Assembly (NCBI RefSeq): GCF_003996985.1
Contig: NZ_RJJX01000029.1
Span: 1-41,988 of the forward strand
Source: Ancylomarina longa
GTDB taxonomy: Bacteria; Bacteroidota; Bacteroidia; Bacteroidales; Marinifilaceae
DNA: 41,988 bases
Direction of reading: 5' to 3'
This document shows, piece after piece, positions 17,239-25,693 of this stretch. Made by a program: the position numbers and the translations under genes. How positions within the stretch are numbered: position 1 is the first letter of the stretch; each line of letters opens with the position of its first letter. Below the pieces are notes generated by a model. It was not told the origin of the DNA and did not search any database. It saw nothing but the letters and a program-made list of their open reading frames with translations.

Positions 17239-18010
17239 GATAAAGTCTCCCATCTAATTTAGCGGTGATATGTTCTCCTATTTCCTGCTTATGCAGGAGA
17301 TAAGTTATAATTTCATTTCGTAATTTTTGATGCAGATGACGGAAAGTTTTTCGATTGGCAAAAGCCGTTAAGCCACCGCCTCCATTCACCAGATAATCTA
17401 TTGAAATCACATAGTAGATATGATCTTCCTGCAAAGGCTTTCCATCAATACTAATCTCGACAGCCTTTTTCTCTTTCATTCCCATTTTCATTCCACCAAT
17501 ACCTTCGCCTCCAAAGCTCGCAATTTGATCGAGCAAGCCTTTTAACTGTTTGCCATCCATCGATACAATTACCAATTTATTTTTAAAGGGTAACATTTCG
17601 AAAATTCTTCCGGTAGTGATTTTCCCTTTTGCTAAGGCAGTACGGATTCCTCCCTGATTCATCACGGCAATATCCACAGAATGAGACAAATGATTTTCCT
17701 CACAGTAGGTCTTGCCGATTTCGAGCATAGCATCTGCCACAAAATTGGACAAATCGCTCTCGGGTTTTCTGGCAATCATATCCTTATCGCAAATGCCAAG
17801 CACTTTATTCATCTGATCATCCAATTGAACTTTATAGTTAGCTATTACATGCTGAAATGCGGTATCCGATTGAGATGCCTGATCCCAAAGGGAGTCAACA
17901 GCGTAATGGGCTTTATATTCCAGCTTATTGCTATTATTTGTTCCGGAACAAGCGGAAAATAAAAATAGTATAAGCAGAAAGCGTATAGCGAAATCAAATT
18001 TTCTTTTCAT
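17228..18010 (-). CDS. 5'-nucleotidase C-terminal domain lipoprotein
   Basis: About 260 residues from the ATG at 18010; a TTG two codons upstream is the longer alternative. A lipoprotein signal ends in a lipobox-like FSAC, so the protein is membrane anchored. The body is the 5'_nucleotid_C domain (SDLSNFVADAMLE, MNQGGIRTALAKGKIT, EMLPFKNKLVIVSMDG, YLVNGGGGL). These residues form the nucleobase-binding pocket in UshA. It has no metallophosphatase domain; that is encoded by the next, overlapping gene. The pair is a split UshA-type nucleotidase whose halves presumably associate outside the cytoplasm. Confidence 0.9.
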   Translation of the reverse strand: MKRKFDFAIRFLLILFLFSACSGTNNSNKLEYKAHYAVDSLWDQASQSDTAFQHVIANYKVQLDDQMNKVLGICDKDMIARKPESDLSNFVADAMLEIGKTYCEENHLSHSVDIAVMNQGGIRTALAKGKITTGRIFEMLPFKNKLVIVSMDGKQLKGLLDQIASFGGEGIGGMKMGMKEKKAVEISIDGKPLQEDHIYYVISIDYLVNGGGGLTAFANRKTFRHLHQKLRNEIITYLLHKQEIGEHITAKLDGRLYHVE

Positions 18011-18036
18011 TATCAAGGCATTGAGAGAATAAAATA

Positions 18037-18044
18037 CAAATTTA
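18037..18044 (-). promoter_or_regulatory. Bacteroidota -7 box for the split nucleotidase operon
   Basis: The minus strand reads TAAATTTG, matching TAnnTTTG, 26 nt upstream of the lipoprotein ATG at 18010. Confidence 0.55.
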
Positions 18045-18168
18045 TCTTTTTTAAGGATTGTAAAAGTATAAATATATCTGTAAAATCCGACGGAAGATCT
18101 ACGATAGGTGATTTGAATTTTAATAAATTAATAGGGAACATTAATTCTGACAGGGATAATAGCCAAAT

Positions 18169-19233
18169 TTAAAAATCGAATGTAAGCTGTAATGGTTCAG
18201 AATCATCAATATGATTGGATACAGACAAGCCTATCAAGCGAATACTTATTTTTAAATCAATCTGATTCAATAAATCTAATGCCATGTTCATGATCAGATC
18301 ATAATGGTCGATTTCCTGCACAATGGTTTTGCTGCGTGTAACTTGTTCGAAATTGCTGTATTTCACTTTTAAAGTCAAGGTTCGCCCCCGAAATCCGCTT
18401 CGCTCGATGCGTTTCAACAGATCCTTGGCTGTATGCTCCATATCTTTTATAATTTCGGACTTCTCCGCCAGATCTTTTAAAAAGGTATGTTCTGTTCCTA
18501 CTGATTTTCTTATCCGATTGGGATTCACCGGTCGATTGTCTATTCCCCGTACAATTTGAAAATAGTAAGCTCCGGCTTTTCCAAACAAACGAATCAATTC
18601 CGGCAGACTACGAGTTTTAAGATCACGACCTTTAAAAATTCCCAAACGGTGCATTTTATCTGCTGTAACCTTCCCTACTCCAAAAAATTTATCAATATTC
18701 AGATTTTCAATAAAGTCGTTTACCTCCTCCGGAGTGATTACAAATAATCCATCCGGTTTTCTATAATCAGAGGCAATCTTAGCCAGAAATTTATTTACTG
18801 ATATTCCTGCCGAAGCTGTTAATCCGGTTACCTCCTTAATTCTGGCTTTAATTTCACGAGCTATCAAGGTCGCAGAAGGCAGATTCTTTTTATTGTGCGT
18901 TACATCCAAAAAAGCTTCATCAATGGATAAGGGTTCTACCAGATCGGTAAATTCAAAGAATACACTCATGATCTGATTGGAAACCTCCTTATAACGCTCA
19001 TGTCTGCCCCGAACAAAAATCAATGAAGGACATCTTTTTTTTGCGATTTTGGATGGCATAGCCGATCGAACCCCAAATTTCCTTGCCTCATAACTGGCAG
19101 CAGCAACCACACCTCTATCACCACCTCCACCAACAGCCACAGGCTTATTGCGTAATTCCGGATTATCATTTTGCTCTACAGATGCAAAAAATGCATCCAT
19201 ATCTATGTGTATTATCTTGCGAATCTCCTCCAT
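18169..19233 (-). CDS. dinB: DNA polymerase IV (Y family)
   Basis: 354 residues. The metal-binding residues are D11 (HIDMDAFFASVE) and D105/E106 (LSIDEAFLD). The palm/finger motif YEARKFGVRSAMP, thumb helix-hairpin-helix (FFGVGKVTADKM) and little-finger domain are all present. The C-terminal QLTFDF fits the beta-clamp-binding motif. It carries out low-fidelity translesion synthesis. It stands alone. No obvious LexA-type box was identified upstream, and the XRE-S24 operator motif is not seen there. Confidence 0.96.
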   Translation of the reverse strand: MEEIRKIIHIDMDAFFASVEQNDNPELRNKPVAVGGGGDRGVVAAASYEARKFGVRSAMPSKIAKKRCPSLIFVRGRHERYKEVSNQIMSVFFEFTDLVEPLSIDEAFLDVTHNKKNLPSATLIAREIKARIKEVTGLTASAGISVNKFLAKIASDYRKPDGLFVITPEEVNDFIENLNIDKFFGVGKVTADKMHRLGIFKGRDLKTRSLPELIRLFGKAGAYYFQIVRGIDNRPVNPNRIRKSVGTEHTFLKDLAEKSEIIKDMEHTAKDLLKRIERSGFRGRTLTLKVKYSNFEQVTRSKTIVQEIDHYDLIMNMALDLLNQIDLKISIRLIGLSVSNHIDDSEPLQLTFDF

Positions 19234-19414
19234 ATTCTATGTGGCAAATATTTAAATATTACACGCGGTTTCAAAAATTTATCGTCCCGATTTTTCGTAA
19301 TTTTACACGCTTGTTTCCACTAAAAGGTCTTATGATTCTAACAAATTAATAAAACAGAACATCTTAAGAAAGTAGGAAACCTGCCATTTATTAACACAGA
19401 TAGTAATTAAGCTA

Positions 19415-20932
19415 GTGAATCAGATCAAAGATTTAACCTCGGGGAATATTTTCTCCCAAATAATAAAGTTGGCTATCCCAATTATAGCTACTTCGTTTGT
19501 ACAAATGGCCTATAACATGACAGATATGGCATGGCTAGGTCATGTCGGGAGTTCCACAGTTAGTGCTGTTGGAATGGCTTTGTACTTGGTGTGGTTTGGC
19601 TCTTCATTAATGTTTATTCCTAAAATAGGGGCTGAGGTAGGTATATCTCAATCCATTGGAAGAAAGAATCTGAAAGATGCACAGGCATTTGCAAAAAATG
19701 CTTTTAGTATCTCCGTAATCATCGCATGCTTGTTTGCTTTGGGAATCTGGATCTTTGCACAACCTATCATTGGTGCTTTTAATATTCAAACTGCTTCGGT
19801 GAATGCTACGGCGATTAATTATTTAAGGATTGTTGCCATTGGAATGCCATTTGCTTTTTGCAATATCACCATGGCCGGTATTTATAATGGAGTTGGGAAT
19901 ACCAGAATTCCATTTCTAGTTAATGCCATCGGATTGGTGATGAATATGATACTGGATCCTATTCTCATCTTTGGATGGGCAGGAATTCCTGGCATGGGTG
20001 CAAATGGGGCAGCCATAGCTACCGTTAGCTCGCAACTCACAGTTTTTCTCATCTTCGTTTATTATTTACATTTCCGACAAAACCCTTTAAAAGTCAAAAA
20101 TTATTTAGGGAAAATACAGAAACAATTTTTTACACCCATCCTAAAAGTTGGAGGTCCGGTTGCACTTCAATCCGTATGTTTCGCATTTTTTGCGATGGTG
20201 TTGGCGAGAGTAATGAATGATATTGCAAAAGGAAATGAAATCCCCTTCTCGGTTCAATCCATAGGTGCACAAATAGAAGCACTTTCCTGGATGACTGCTT
20301 CTGGCTTTTCTACAGCACTAGGTACATTTACCGGTCAGAATTTCGGAGCCAAACAATGGGGTCGAATTCAGAGAGGCTTTTTTATTACCCTGGGTATTGC
20401 AGGTTTTATAGGCCTTATTAGTACATTACTATTCTTTTTTGCAGGCAAACAAATTTTTGGATTGTTCCTGGCAAACAATGAAACCGAGGTTGTACACTTC
20501 GGGATTGTTTATCTAATCATTCTTAGCTTCTCGCAAATATTTATGAGTATTGAAATAACAACTACTGGAGCATTCAATGGAATTGGAAGAGCTATTCCCC
20601 CAGCCATTGTAGGAATAACAGGAAATATTCTACGCATTCCTTTTGCTTTTCTTTTCAGCTATACTTTAATCGATTATTTGCCAGCCTTTCAGGAATGGAT
20701 TAAAGCTGATTCTGTTTCGGTAACAGGAGTTTGGTGGGGAATTACGCTATCCAGTATTCTGAAAGGAAGCCTCCTGTTTATTTGGTTTTTAGTCTTATTG
20801 TATCAACATCCCGAGAATGAATATCCATTACCATTTCAAAGATTTTGGATTCGCTTAATCCCAAGCAGATTGCGTCAATCTCCTATAATTATCAATCCAT
20901 TGGAAAATGAAGAAATTAAAAAGAGAGCTTAA
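19415..20932 (+). CDS. MATE-family multidrug/Na+ antiporter
   Basis: 505 residues with a GTG start. The N-terminus MNQIKDLTSGNIFSQIIKLAIP is the usual MATE start. About twelve membrane segments form two six-helix halves (first half FVQMAYNMTDMAWLGHVG; second half GFSTALGTFTGQNFGA). It extrudes cationic drugs, or possibly metabolites, using a sodium or proton gradient. The 3' end overlaps the start of the mnmD gene by 26 nt, so the two are co-translated. No strict -7 box was seen upstream. Confidence 0.93.
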   Translation: MNQIKDLTSGNIFSQIIKLAIPIIATSFVQMAYNMTDMAWLGHVGSSTVSAVGMALYLVWFGSSLMFIPKIGAEVGISQSIGRKNLKDAQAFAKNAFSISVIIACLFALGIWIFAQPIIGAFNIQTASVNATAINYLRIVAIGMPFAFCNITMAGIYNGVGNTRIPFLVNAIGLVMNMILDPILIFGWAGIPGMGANGAAIATVSSQLTVFLIFVYYLHFRQNPLKVKNYLGKIQKQFFTPILKVGGPVALQSVCFAFFAMVLARVMNDIAKGNEIPFSVQSIGAQIEALSWMTASGFSTALGTFTGQNFGAKQWGRIQRGFFITLGIAGFIGLISTLLFFFAGKQIFGLFLANNETEVVHFGIVYLIILSFSQIFMSIEITTTGAFNGIGRAIPPAIVGITGNILRIPFAFLFSYTLIDYLPAFQEWIKADSVSVTGVWWGITLSSILKGSLLFIWFLVLLYQHPENEYPLPFQRFWIRLIPSRLRQSPIIINPLENEEIKKRA

Positions 20933-21584
20933 AACTACCGAAGACGGATCTCACACATTTTATATGCCCGAATTAGGAGAACACTATCATTCCACTCACG
21001 GTGCCATACAGGAAGCCATACATGTTTATATTAATGCCGGTTTTAATTATAGCGACAAAGATCCTATTCATATTTTGGAGATTGGTTTTGGTACCGGACT
21101 TAATTGTTTTCTTACGCTGATTGAAGCAATGAAACAAAAACGCAAAGTTAATTACCACTCTATAGAGTTGTATCCATTGGAGCAGAAAGAGGTGGAAAAA
21201 CTAAATTATGCTGCTCAAGCGAACCAGGAATACGAGAAATATTTTGCTGCTATTCATAAAGCAGATTGGGATAAAACAGTTGAGATTTCAAGCAATTTTT
21301 ACCTGAAGAAGATAAAGGGAGATCTGCTTGAGTATGCCTTCACCGATCACTACGATCTCCTCTATTTTGATGCTTTCGCACCGGATATTCAACCAAAACT
21401 ATGGACGAAGGATGTGTTTGATAAACTATATCAATCCACAAAATCGAATGCCATATTGACGACTTATTCTACTAAAGGTATTGTGAAGCAAGCCTTGCGG
21501 GCAGCTGGCTTTGAGGTAAAAAGATTACCTGGCCCACCCGGCAAGCATCAGATGTTAAGAGCAACAAGAATAAGTAAGGAGTAA
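20907..21584 (+). CDS. mnmD: tRNA 5-methylaminomethyl-2-thiouridine methyltransferase (MnmD type)
   Basis: 225 residues. The SAM-binding motif LEIGFGTGLN is at 57-66, and the DUF752 signature YFDAFAPDIQPKLWT at about 154-168. TTYSTKGIVKQALRAAGF and LPGPPGKHQMLRA follow. These match the C-terminal methyltransferase half of E. coli MnmC; the FAD oxidase half is absent, as in other stand-alone MnmD proteins. It methylates the aminomethyl group at the wobble uridine of some tRNAs, downstream of MnmE/MnmG. It overlaps the preceding MATE gene. Confidence 0.9.
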   Translation: MKKLKRELKTTEDGSHTFYMPELGEHYHSTHGAIQEAIHVYINAGFNYSDKDPIHILEIGFGTGLNCFLTLIEAMKQKRKVNYHSIELYPLEQKEVEKLNYAAQANQEYEKYFAAIHKADWDKTVEISSNFYLKKIKGDLLEYAFTDHYDLLYFDAFAPDIQPKLWTKDVFDKLYQSTKSNAILTTYSTKGIVKQALRAAGFEVKRLPGPPGKHQMLRATRISKE

Positions 21585-21731
21585 AGAATCTATAAGTCCG
21601 GACAATTGCTAAAAAAAGTTAATTTTATAGGGATTATAGATTTTCTATCAGAAAAGCCTTACATTAGTCGGTCTTTATGACAAAACTGATCATAAATCTA
21701 AATAATAAATTCATAATATATTTCAAACTTA

Positions 21732-22334
21732 ATGAAGTACACAGAAGAACAAGATAAGGTAAGCTATTGCCTGGGATTGAGTATTGCAAGTAATCTAATT
21801 ACATCCGGAGTAAAAACAATTAATGTTGAGCCATTTACGGAAGCCCTTGATGCTGCCTTTAATGGTAAAATGCCGGAACTTTCGCCTGAGGAAGCCAACA
21901 AAATTCTACAGGAATATTTCACAAAAGTTCAGGAAGAACAAGCAGGAAAAGCCATTGAAACAGGAAAAAAATTCATGGAAGAGAATGCAAAGAAAGAAAA
22001 TGTAGTTAGTTTAGCCAGCGGTCTTCAATACGAAGTTGTTGCAGAAGGTAATGGTGAATCTCCAAAGGGAACAGATAGTGTAAAATGTCATTATCACGGA
22101 ACCTTAATTGACGGGACTGTTTTCGATAGCTCGGTAAACAGAGGTGAGCCAGCTGTATTCCCGGTAAACGGTGTGATAAAAGGATGGATTGAAGCACTAC
22201 AGCTTATGACAGTTGGTGCAAAATGGAAATTGTACGTTCCTTCTGATTTGGCTTATGGTGCACAAGGCGCAGGAAATCTAATTGGCCCACACACTGCATT
22301 GATTTTCGAAGTTGAATTACTTGAAATTGTATAA
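21732..22334 (+). CDS. FKBP-type peptidyl-prolyl isomerase, cytoplasmic
   Basis: 200 residues without a signal peptide. An N-terminal FKBP_N dimerisation/chaperone segment (about 1-90, SYCLGLSIASNL) is followed by an FKBP domain (about 95-200). Active-site features are YHGTLIDGTVFDSS, VIKGWIEALQLM, and AYGAQGAGNLIGPHTALIFEVELL. It is the cytosolic partner of the lipoprotein paralogue encoded 33 nt downstream; the two share the same layout. Expected role: proline isomerisation in protein folding. Confidence 0.95.
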   Translation: MKYTEEQDKVSYCLGLSIASNLITSGVKTINVEPFTEALDAAFNGKMPELSPEEANKILQEYFTKVQEEQAGKAIETGKKFMEENAKKENVVSLASGLQYEVVAEGNGESPKGTDSVKCHYHGTLIDGTVFDSSVNRGEPAVFPVNGVIKGWIEALQLMTVGAKWKLYVPSDLAYGAQGAGNLIGPHTALIFEVELLEIV

Positions 22335-22367
22335 TTACATAATTAATAATCATAATAACAAAATAAG

Positions 22368-23084
22368 ATGAAACTAAAAGTATTATTTATTGCTTTAGGA
22401 TTAGGCGCAATGACACTTGTTTCCTGTTCTCAACAAGGAAGTAAAGACGTTTCTTTAAACACTACCATGGATTCTGTTAGTTATAGCTTGGGTGCTAGCT
22501 TTGGAACAAATCTGGAGCGTAATGGTTTAACAGAAATAAATGAAGATGTTTTTCTTGCTGCATTAAATGCTGCGATACAAAAAGACTCATTAACCATTCA
22601 GCCTCGTGAAGGCAATACTATTATCAACAATTACCTTCGTAAGCAAAAACAAAAAATTGGCGAAGCAAACAAAACAAAAGGTGATAAGTTCTTAGCAGAA
22701 AATAAAACAAAAGATGGAATCGTAACAACTGCCAGCGGTTTACAATATCAAGTTATTACAGAAGGAACTGGAGCAAAACCTCTTGCAACTGACAAGGTTA
22801 AAGTAAATTATCGTGGTACTACTCTTGATGGTAAAGAATTCGATTCTTCTTACAAAAGAAACCAACCTGCTGTTTTTGCTGCAAACCGTGTAATTAAAGG
22901 ATGGACTGAAGCATTGCAATTAATGAGCGTTGGTTCAAAATACAAATTGTTTATTCCTGCTGAATTGGCATATGGTCCACGTGGTGCAGGTGGAAGCATT
23001 GGTCCTAACGAAACTTTAATTTTCGATGTTGAATTATTGGATATCGTTAAGGATGTTAAAAAACAGGAAGTAACAAAAAAATAA
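22368..23084 (+). CDS. FKBP-type peptidyl-prolyl isomerase, lipoprotein (FkpA/Mip-like)
   Basis: 238 residues. A lipoprotein signal with Cys at 20 (LVSC) places it on the periplasmic side of a membrane. FKBP_N (SVSYSLGASFGTNL, dimer arm with NNYLRKQKQK) precedes a complete FKBP domain (YRGTTLDGKEFDSS, VIKGWTEALQLM, AYGPRGAGGSIGPNETLIFDVELL). It is a tandem paralogue of the cytoplasmic FKBP just upstream, differing mainly by the export signal. The operon ends at the strong terminator at 23167. Confidence 0.95.
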   Translation: MKLKVLFIALGLGAMTLVSCSQQGSKDVSLNTTMDSVSYSLGASFGTNLERNGLTEINEDVFLAALNAAIQKDSLTIQPREGNTIINNYLRKQKQKIGEANKTKGDKFLAENKTKDGIVTTASGLQYQVITEGTGAKPLATDKVKVNYRGTTLDGKEFDSSYKRNQPAVFAANRVIKGWTEALQLMSVGSKYKLFIPAELAYGPRGAGGSIGPNETLIFDVELLDIVKDVKKQEVTKK

Positions 23085-23166
23085 TACGAAAAATGAATGA
23101 CTAATTCCTGTCCTTTAGTGCATGAATTTGGTTCATTCTAAATAATTTCGTTTAGATAAAATACAT

Positions 23167-23218
23167 AAGAATCCCCTCCCGGAAATTTCGGAGAGGGGAT
23201 TCTTTTTTCCTTTTTTTA
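23167..23218 (+). terminator. Strong terminator after the FKBP pair
   Basis: A 12-bp stem (AAGAATCCCCTC at 23167-23178 with GAGGGGATTCTT at 23193-23204) carries extra pairing in the loop and is followed by two T-runs. Confidence 0.92.
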
Positions 23219-23234
23219 ACCGGATATCTTTTTT

Positions 23235-23242
23235 TAGATTTG
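23235..23242 (+). promoter_or_regulatory. Bacteroidota -7 box for the cyclophilin operon
   Basis: TAGATTTG matches TAnnTTTG and lies 100 nt upstream of the cyclophilin ATG, predicting a leader of about 94 nt. Confidence 0.55.
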
Positions 23243-23342
23243 CATTCTTTTGCAACTGCATTAGCAATGTTGTAAATTTAAAATCTTGCTTTAAAAATTG
23301 ACAAGATTAGTAATCGAGCATTAACTTATAAAAGAAATAATC

Positions 23343-23777
23343 ATGCACGCTGAGATTCATACAGAAAAGGGAGTAATGAAAGTTGAATTCTACGAAAAGG
23401 ATGCCCCTAAAACAGTAGAAAATTTTGTAAATCTATCTGAATCCGGATTTTACGATGGATTAACATTTCACCGTGTTATTCCCAATTTCGTAATTCAAGG
23501 AGGATGTCCGGATGGAACTGGTGCTGGTGGTCCTGGATATTCTATCGATTGTGAGCTTACAGGGGACAATCAATATCACGACAGAGGAGTACTTTCTATG
23601 GCTCACGCCGGAAGAAACACTGGTGGTTCACAATTCTTCATCTGCCACAATAGGGAAAACACTCAACATCTCGATCGCCAACATACTTGCTTTGGAAAAG
23701 TAGTAGAAGGAGTTGATATTGTAGATGATATCCGCGCAGGTGATAAGATTGAAAAAATTGTGATTATTAAAGAATAA
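23343..23777 (+). CDS. Cyclophilin-type peptidyl-prolyl isomerase, cytoplasmic
   Basis: 144 residues, a minimal bacterial cyclophilin without a signal peptide. The catalytic residues are in place: R44, F49 and Q52 (FHRVIPNFVIQGG), M86 (LSMAHAG), Q97 and F99 (GGSQFFI). GKVVEGVDIVDDI is the usual C-terminal strand/helix. It is the third PPIase within 2.1 kb, unrelated in fold to the two FKBPs. A DUF3127 gene follows after 21 nt, presumably in the same transcript. Confidence 0.96.
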   Translation: MHAEIHTEKGVMKVEFYEKDAPKTVENFVNLSESGFYDGLTFHRVIPNFVIQGGCPDGTGAGGPGYSIDCELTGDNQYHDRGVLSMAHAGRNTGGSQFFICHNRENTQHLDRQHTCFGKVVEGVDIVDDIRAGDKIEKIVIIKE

Positions 23778-23798
23778 AGCTAAAATCAAGAGAATATT

Positions 23799-24173
23799 AT
23801 GAATTTTGAAATTAATGGAAAAGTAATCGTTAAAGACGAAACCCAACAAATTAGCGATCGCTTTAAAAAAAGAGAATTTGTTATTGAGGTTGAAAATGAA
23901 AGAAATTCAGATTGGAATGATTTTATCAAATTTCAACTAACTCAAGATCGTTGCGATCTTTTGGAAACTGTTTCTCTTTACGAAGAAATTAAAGTTTCCT
24001 TCAACATCAAAGGAAGAAAATGGGAAAAAGATGGGAAAGTAAGTTACTTTTCAAATTTGGAAGCCTGGAGAATCGAAAAAATCCAGAATGGTGAATCACC
24101 AATTCCTGAAATGCCGGAATTTAAAGCTGATGATATACCACCAGCTCCTGAGGAAGATGATCTACCTTTCTAA
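23799..24173 (+). CDS. DUF3127 protein with SSB-like acidic C-terminal tip
   Basis: 124 residues. Residues 1-95 match the DUF3127 pattern: GKVIVKDETQQISDRFKKRE, then FVIEVENE, a stretch ending in KVSFNIKGRKW, and VSYFSNLEAWRIE. This is compatible with a small OB-like beta barrel. The C-terminal 25 residues are proline/acid rich and end in EEDDLPF, closely resembling the DDDIPF tip by which SSB recruits repair and replication proteins. A role in single-stranded DNA metabolism is an inference from that tail. It is the last gene of the cyclophilin operon, followed by a terminator. Confidence 0.8.
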   Translation: MNFEINGKVIVKDETQQISDRFKKREFVIEVENERNSDWNDFIKFQLTQDRCDLLETVSLYEEIKVSFNIKGRKWEKDGKVSYFSNLEAWRIEKIQNGESPIPEMPEFKADDIPPAPEEDDLPF

Positions 24174-24185
24174 AAATATGATTTC

Positions 24186-24214
24186 AAAAACCACTCCTCT
24201 CGAGTGGTTTTTTT
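24186..24214 (+). terminator. Terminator of the cyclophilin-DUF3127 operon
   Basis: A stem of AAAAACCACTC with GAGTGGTTTTT and a 5-nt loop, ending in a T-run, starts 13 nt after the stop codon. Confidence 0.9.
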
Positions 24215-24221
24215 GTACAAT

Positions 24222-24247
24222 AAAACTGCTCTCCAGAGGGAGAGCAG
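24222..24247 (-). terminator. Terminator of the ECF sigma/anti-sigma operon
   Basis: A 9-bp stem (CTGCTCTCC at 24226-24234 with GGAGAGCAG at 24239-24247, loop AGAG) is followed on the minus strand by TTTTATT. It lies back to back with the plus-strand terminator. Confidence 0.85.
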
Positions 24248-24293
24248 CGAATTTTAAAGGTATAAAATAATTCGGCTATTAACCGCGCGTGTT

Positions 24294-24725
24294 TCAATAA
24301 TGTCTGAATTGCAATAATTTGGTAATGATACGGTCGAAAGCGGCAAGTGAAGCAATTGCAATTAAAATCACATACACTATTATCGGAAGATTTATCAAAC
24401 TGATAAATACTTTATTTAAAATATGATGAAGAGGCTGTAATAAAACCGCATCCAGCTGATTAAAAAAGGGATGATCTATATTACTAATTAAAGTTCTGAC
24501 ATCTGTTGCCAATAAAATCATACATACCAAAAAAATTAATCCGGAACTAATCAGCCACTGAGTTCGTGAAATTGGTTTTTTCACCTCAATAGGATTCGCT
24601 AACCAGTCTTGCATAACCCGATCCATCACACGATTAGTGAACTGATTTGATGGTTCCTCTGGCTTAATCTCTCCAAAGAGATCTTTCACAAATTCATCCT
24701 TATAAAAATCTAATTTCTTATTCAT
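24294..24725 (-). CDS. Putative anti-sigma factor (two-TM membrane protein)
   Basis: 143 residues. A hydrophilic N-terminal region (about 1-55) precedes two membrane segments (about 57-78 and 112-133). There is no recognisable zinc-binding anti-sigma motif. The gene is 31 nt downstream of the ECF sigma gene on the same strand, the standard place for the cognate membrane anti-sigma factor, and it shares the terminator. Function is assigned from context, topology and size only. Confidence 0.6.
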   Translation of the reverse strand: MNKKLDFYKDEFVKDLFGEIKPEEPSNQFTNRVMDRVMQDWLANPIEVKKPISRTQWLISSGLIFLVCMILLATDVRTLISNIDHPFFNQLDAVLLQPLHHILNKVFISLINLPIIVYVILIAIASLAAFDRIITKLLQFRHY

Positions 24726-24756
24726 TGTGACTCTATATTTTCAGTTCAAACAAACT

Positions 24757-25332
24757 CTATAATATCATTTTTAATTCTCCTTGAAGAATCAGCTCCAATT
24801 TCCCATACAACTTTCTACGTGCCCGATGTAATTTAACCTTCACATTAGAAAGACTTAATCCTGTAATTGTAATAATTTCTTCAACCGAATTCTCCTCTAA
24901 GTAAAATAATGTAAGAAGTAATCTATCCTCTCCCTTTAACTGTTCCAAGGCTTGCTGCAAATACTTTTTCCGTTCCAAACTCCTTAAATTTTGCAAGGTA
25001 GATTGTGTTGATTTTATATTGATTGTAGCAGCATAATCATCATCTATCGAGGTAATATTCAATTTCTTCTTCCGTAATCTTGAAATTGCTGTATTATAAA
25101 TAATCCTATAAATCCAGGTAGAAAATTTCGAATCTCCCTTGTACGAATTCAATGCCTGATAAGCTTTTAGAAAAGCATCCTGAGCAACTTCTTCTGCATC
25201 TTCCCGATTCCCCATCAATTGCATCGCCACATGAAAAGCCATTTTCTTATATTTATCCACAAGAATAGAATAGGATCCAGGATCTCCTTCCCTTATTTTA
25301 CTTATATAATAACTATCATTTCTATATGCCAT
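24757..25332 (-). CDS. ECF-family RNA polymerase sigma factor
   Basis: 191 residues. Region 2 (about 22-92) has the core-binding helix GNREDAEEVAQDAFLKAYQAL and the -10-recognising FSTWIYRIIYNTAISRLRKKK. Region 4 (about 125-180) ends with the helix-turn-helix TGLSLSNVKVKLHRARRKL. The upstream promoter TGTAACC-N16-CGTC has ECF-type elements (AAC in the -35, CGTC in the -10). An identical one faces the divergent gene at 25694, which implies autoregulation and a small divergent regulon. Confidence 0.93.
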   Translation of the reverse strand: MAYRNDSYYISKIREGDPGSYSILVDKYKKMAFHVAMQLMGNREDAEEVAQDAFLKAYQALNSYKGDSKFSTWIYRIIYNTAISRLRKKKLNITSIDDDYAATINIKSTQSTLQNLRSLERKKYLQQALEQLKGEDRLLLTLFYLEENSVEEIITITGLSLSNVKVKLHRARRKLYGKLELILQGELKMIL

Positions 25333-25452
25333 ACCCGAGTCTTGTGTTCAATTGAAAGAAATCAATAAAGCTCATTTTAAAAGACAGTAGTGAAACAAAA
25401 AATGTTGCTTACCATTTAAAAATATATCTAAAATAGATTCTTCTACTTCTTA

Positions 25453-25479
25453 GACGCACCAAATTATGAATCGGTTACA
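25453..25479 (-). promoter_or_regulatory. ECF-type promoter, autoregulatory copy
   Basis: On the minus strand TGTAACC (25473-25479) is separated by 16 nt from CGTC (25453-25456). The sequence right after the -35 (GATTCAT) is nearly the same as in the plus-strand copy (GATTTAT). It is 121 nt upstream of the sigma gene start. Confidence 0.7.
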
Positions 25480-25588
25480 GCTCTACTAAAAAATGATTAG
25501 CCGATTACTTATATTTCTGACAGATACAATTTATGGCAATGATTTTTATTCTAACAATTTAGATCGTTAAAAATTTCTTAAAAGTTTT

Positions 25589-25615
25589 TGTAACCGATTT
25601 ATTGCGAATGGCGTC
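25589..25615 (+). promoter_or_regulatory. ECF-type promoter for the DUF6249 gene
   Basis: TGTAACC (25589-25595) and CGTC (25612-25615) are 16 nt apart, matching the copy that faces the sigma gene. A start site near 25622 would leave a leader of about 70 nt before the ATG at 25694. Confidence 0.7.
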
Positions 25616-25693
25616 ATAAAGGTGAAAGCAAAATAAATTCGCATTTATGCTTTTATAAGATTTAAATTATTGTTTCATTTTAAAATAAAGAAC

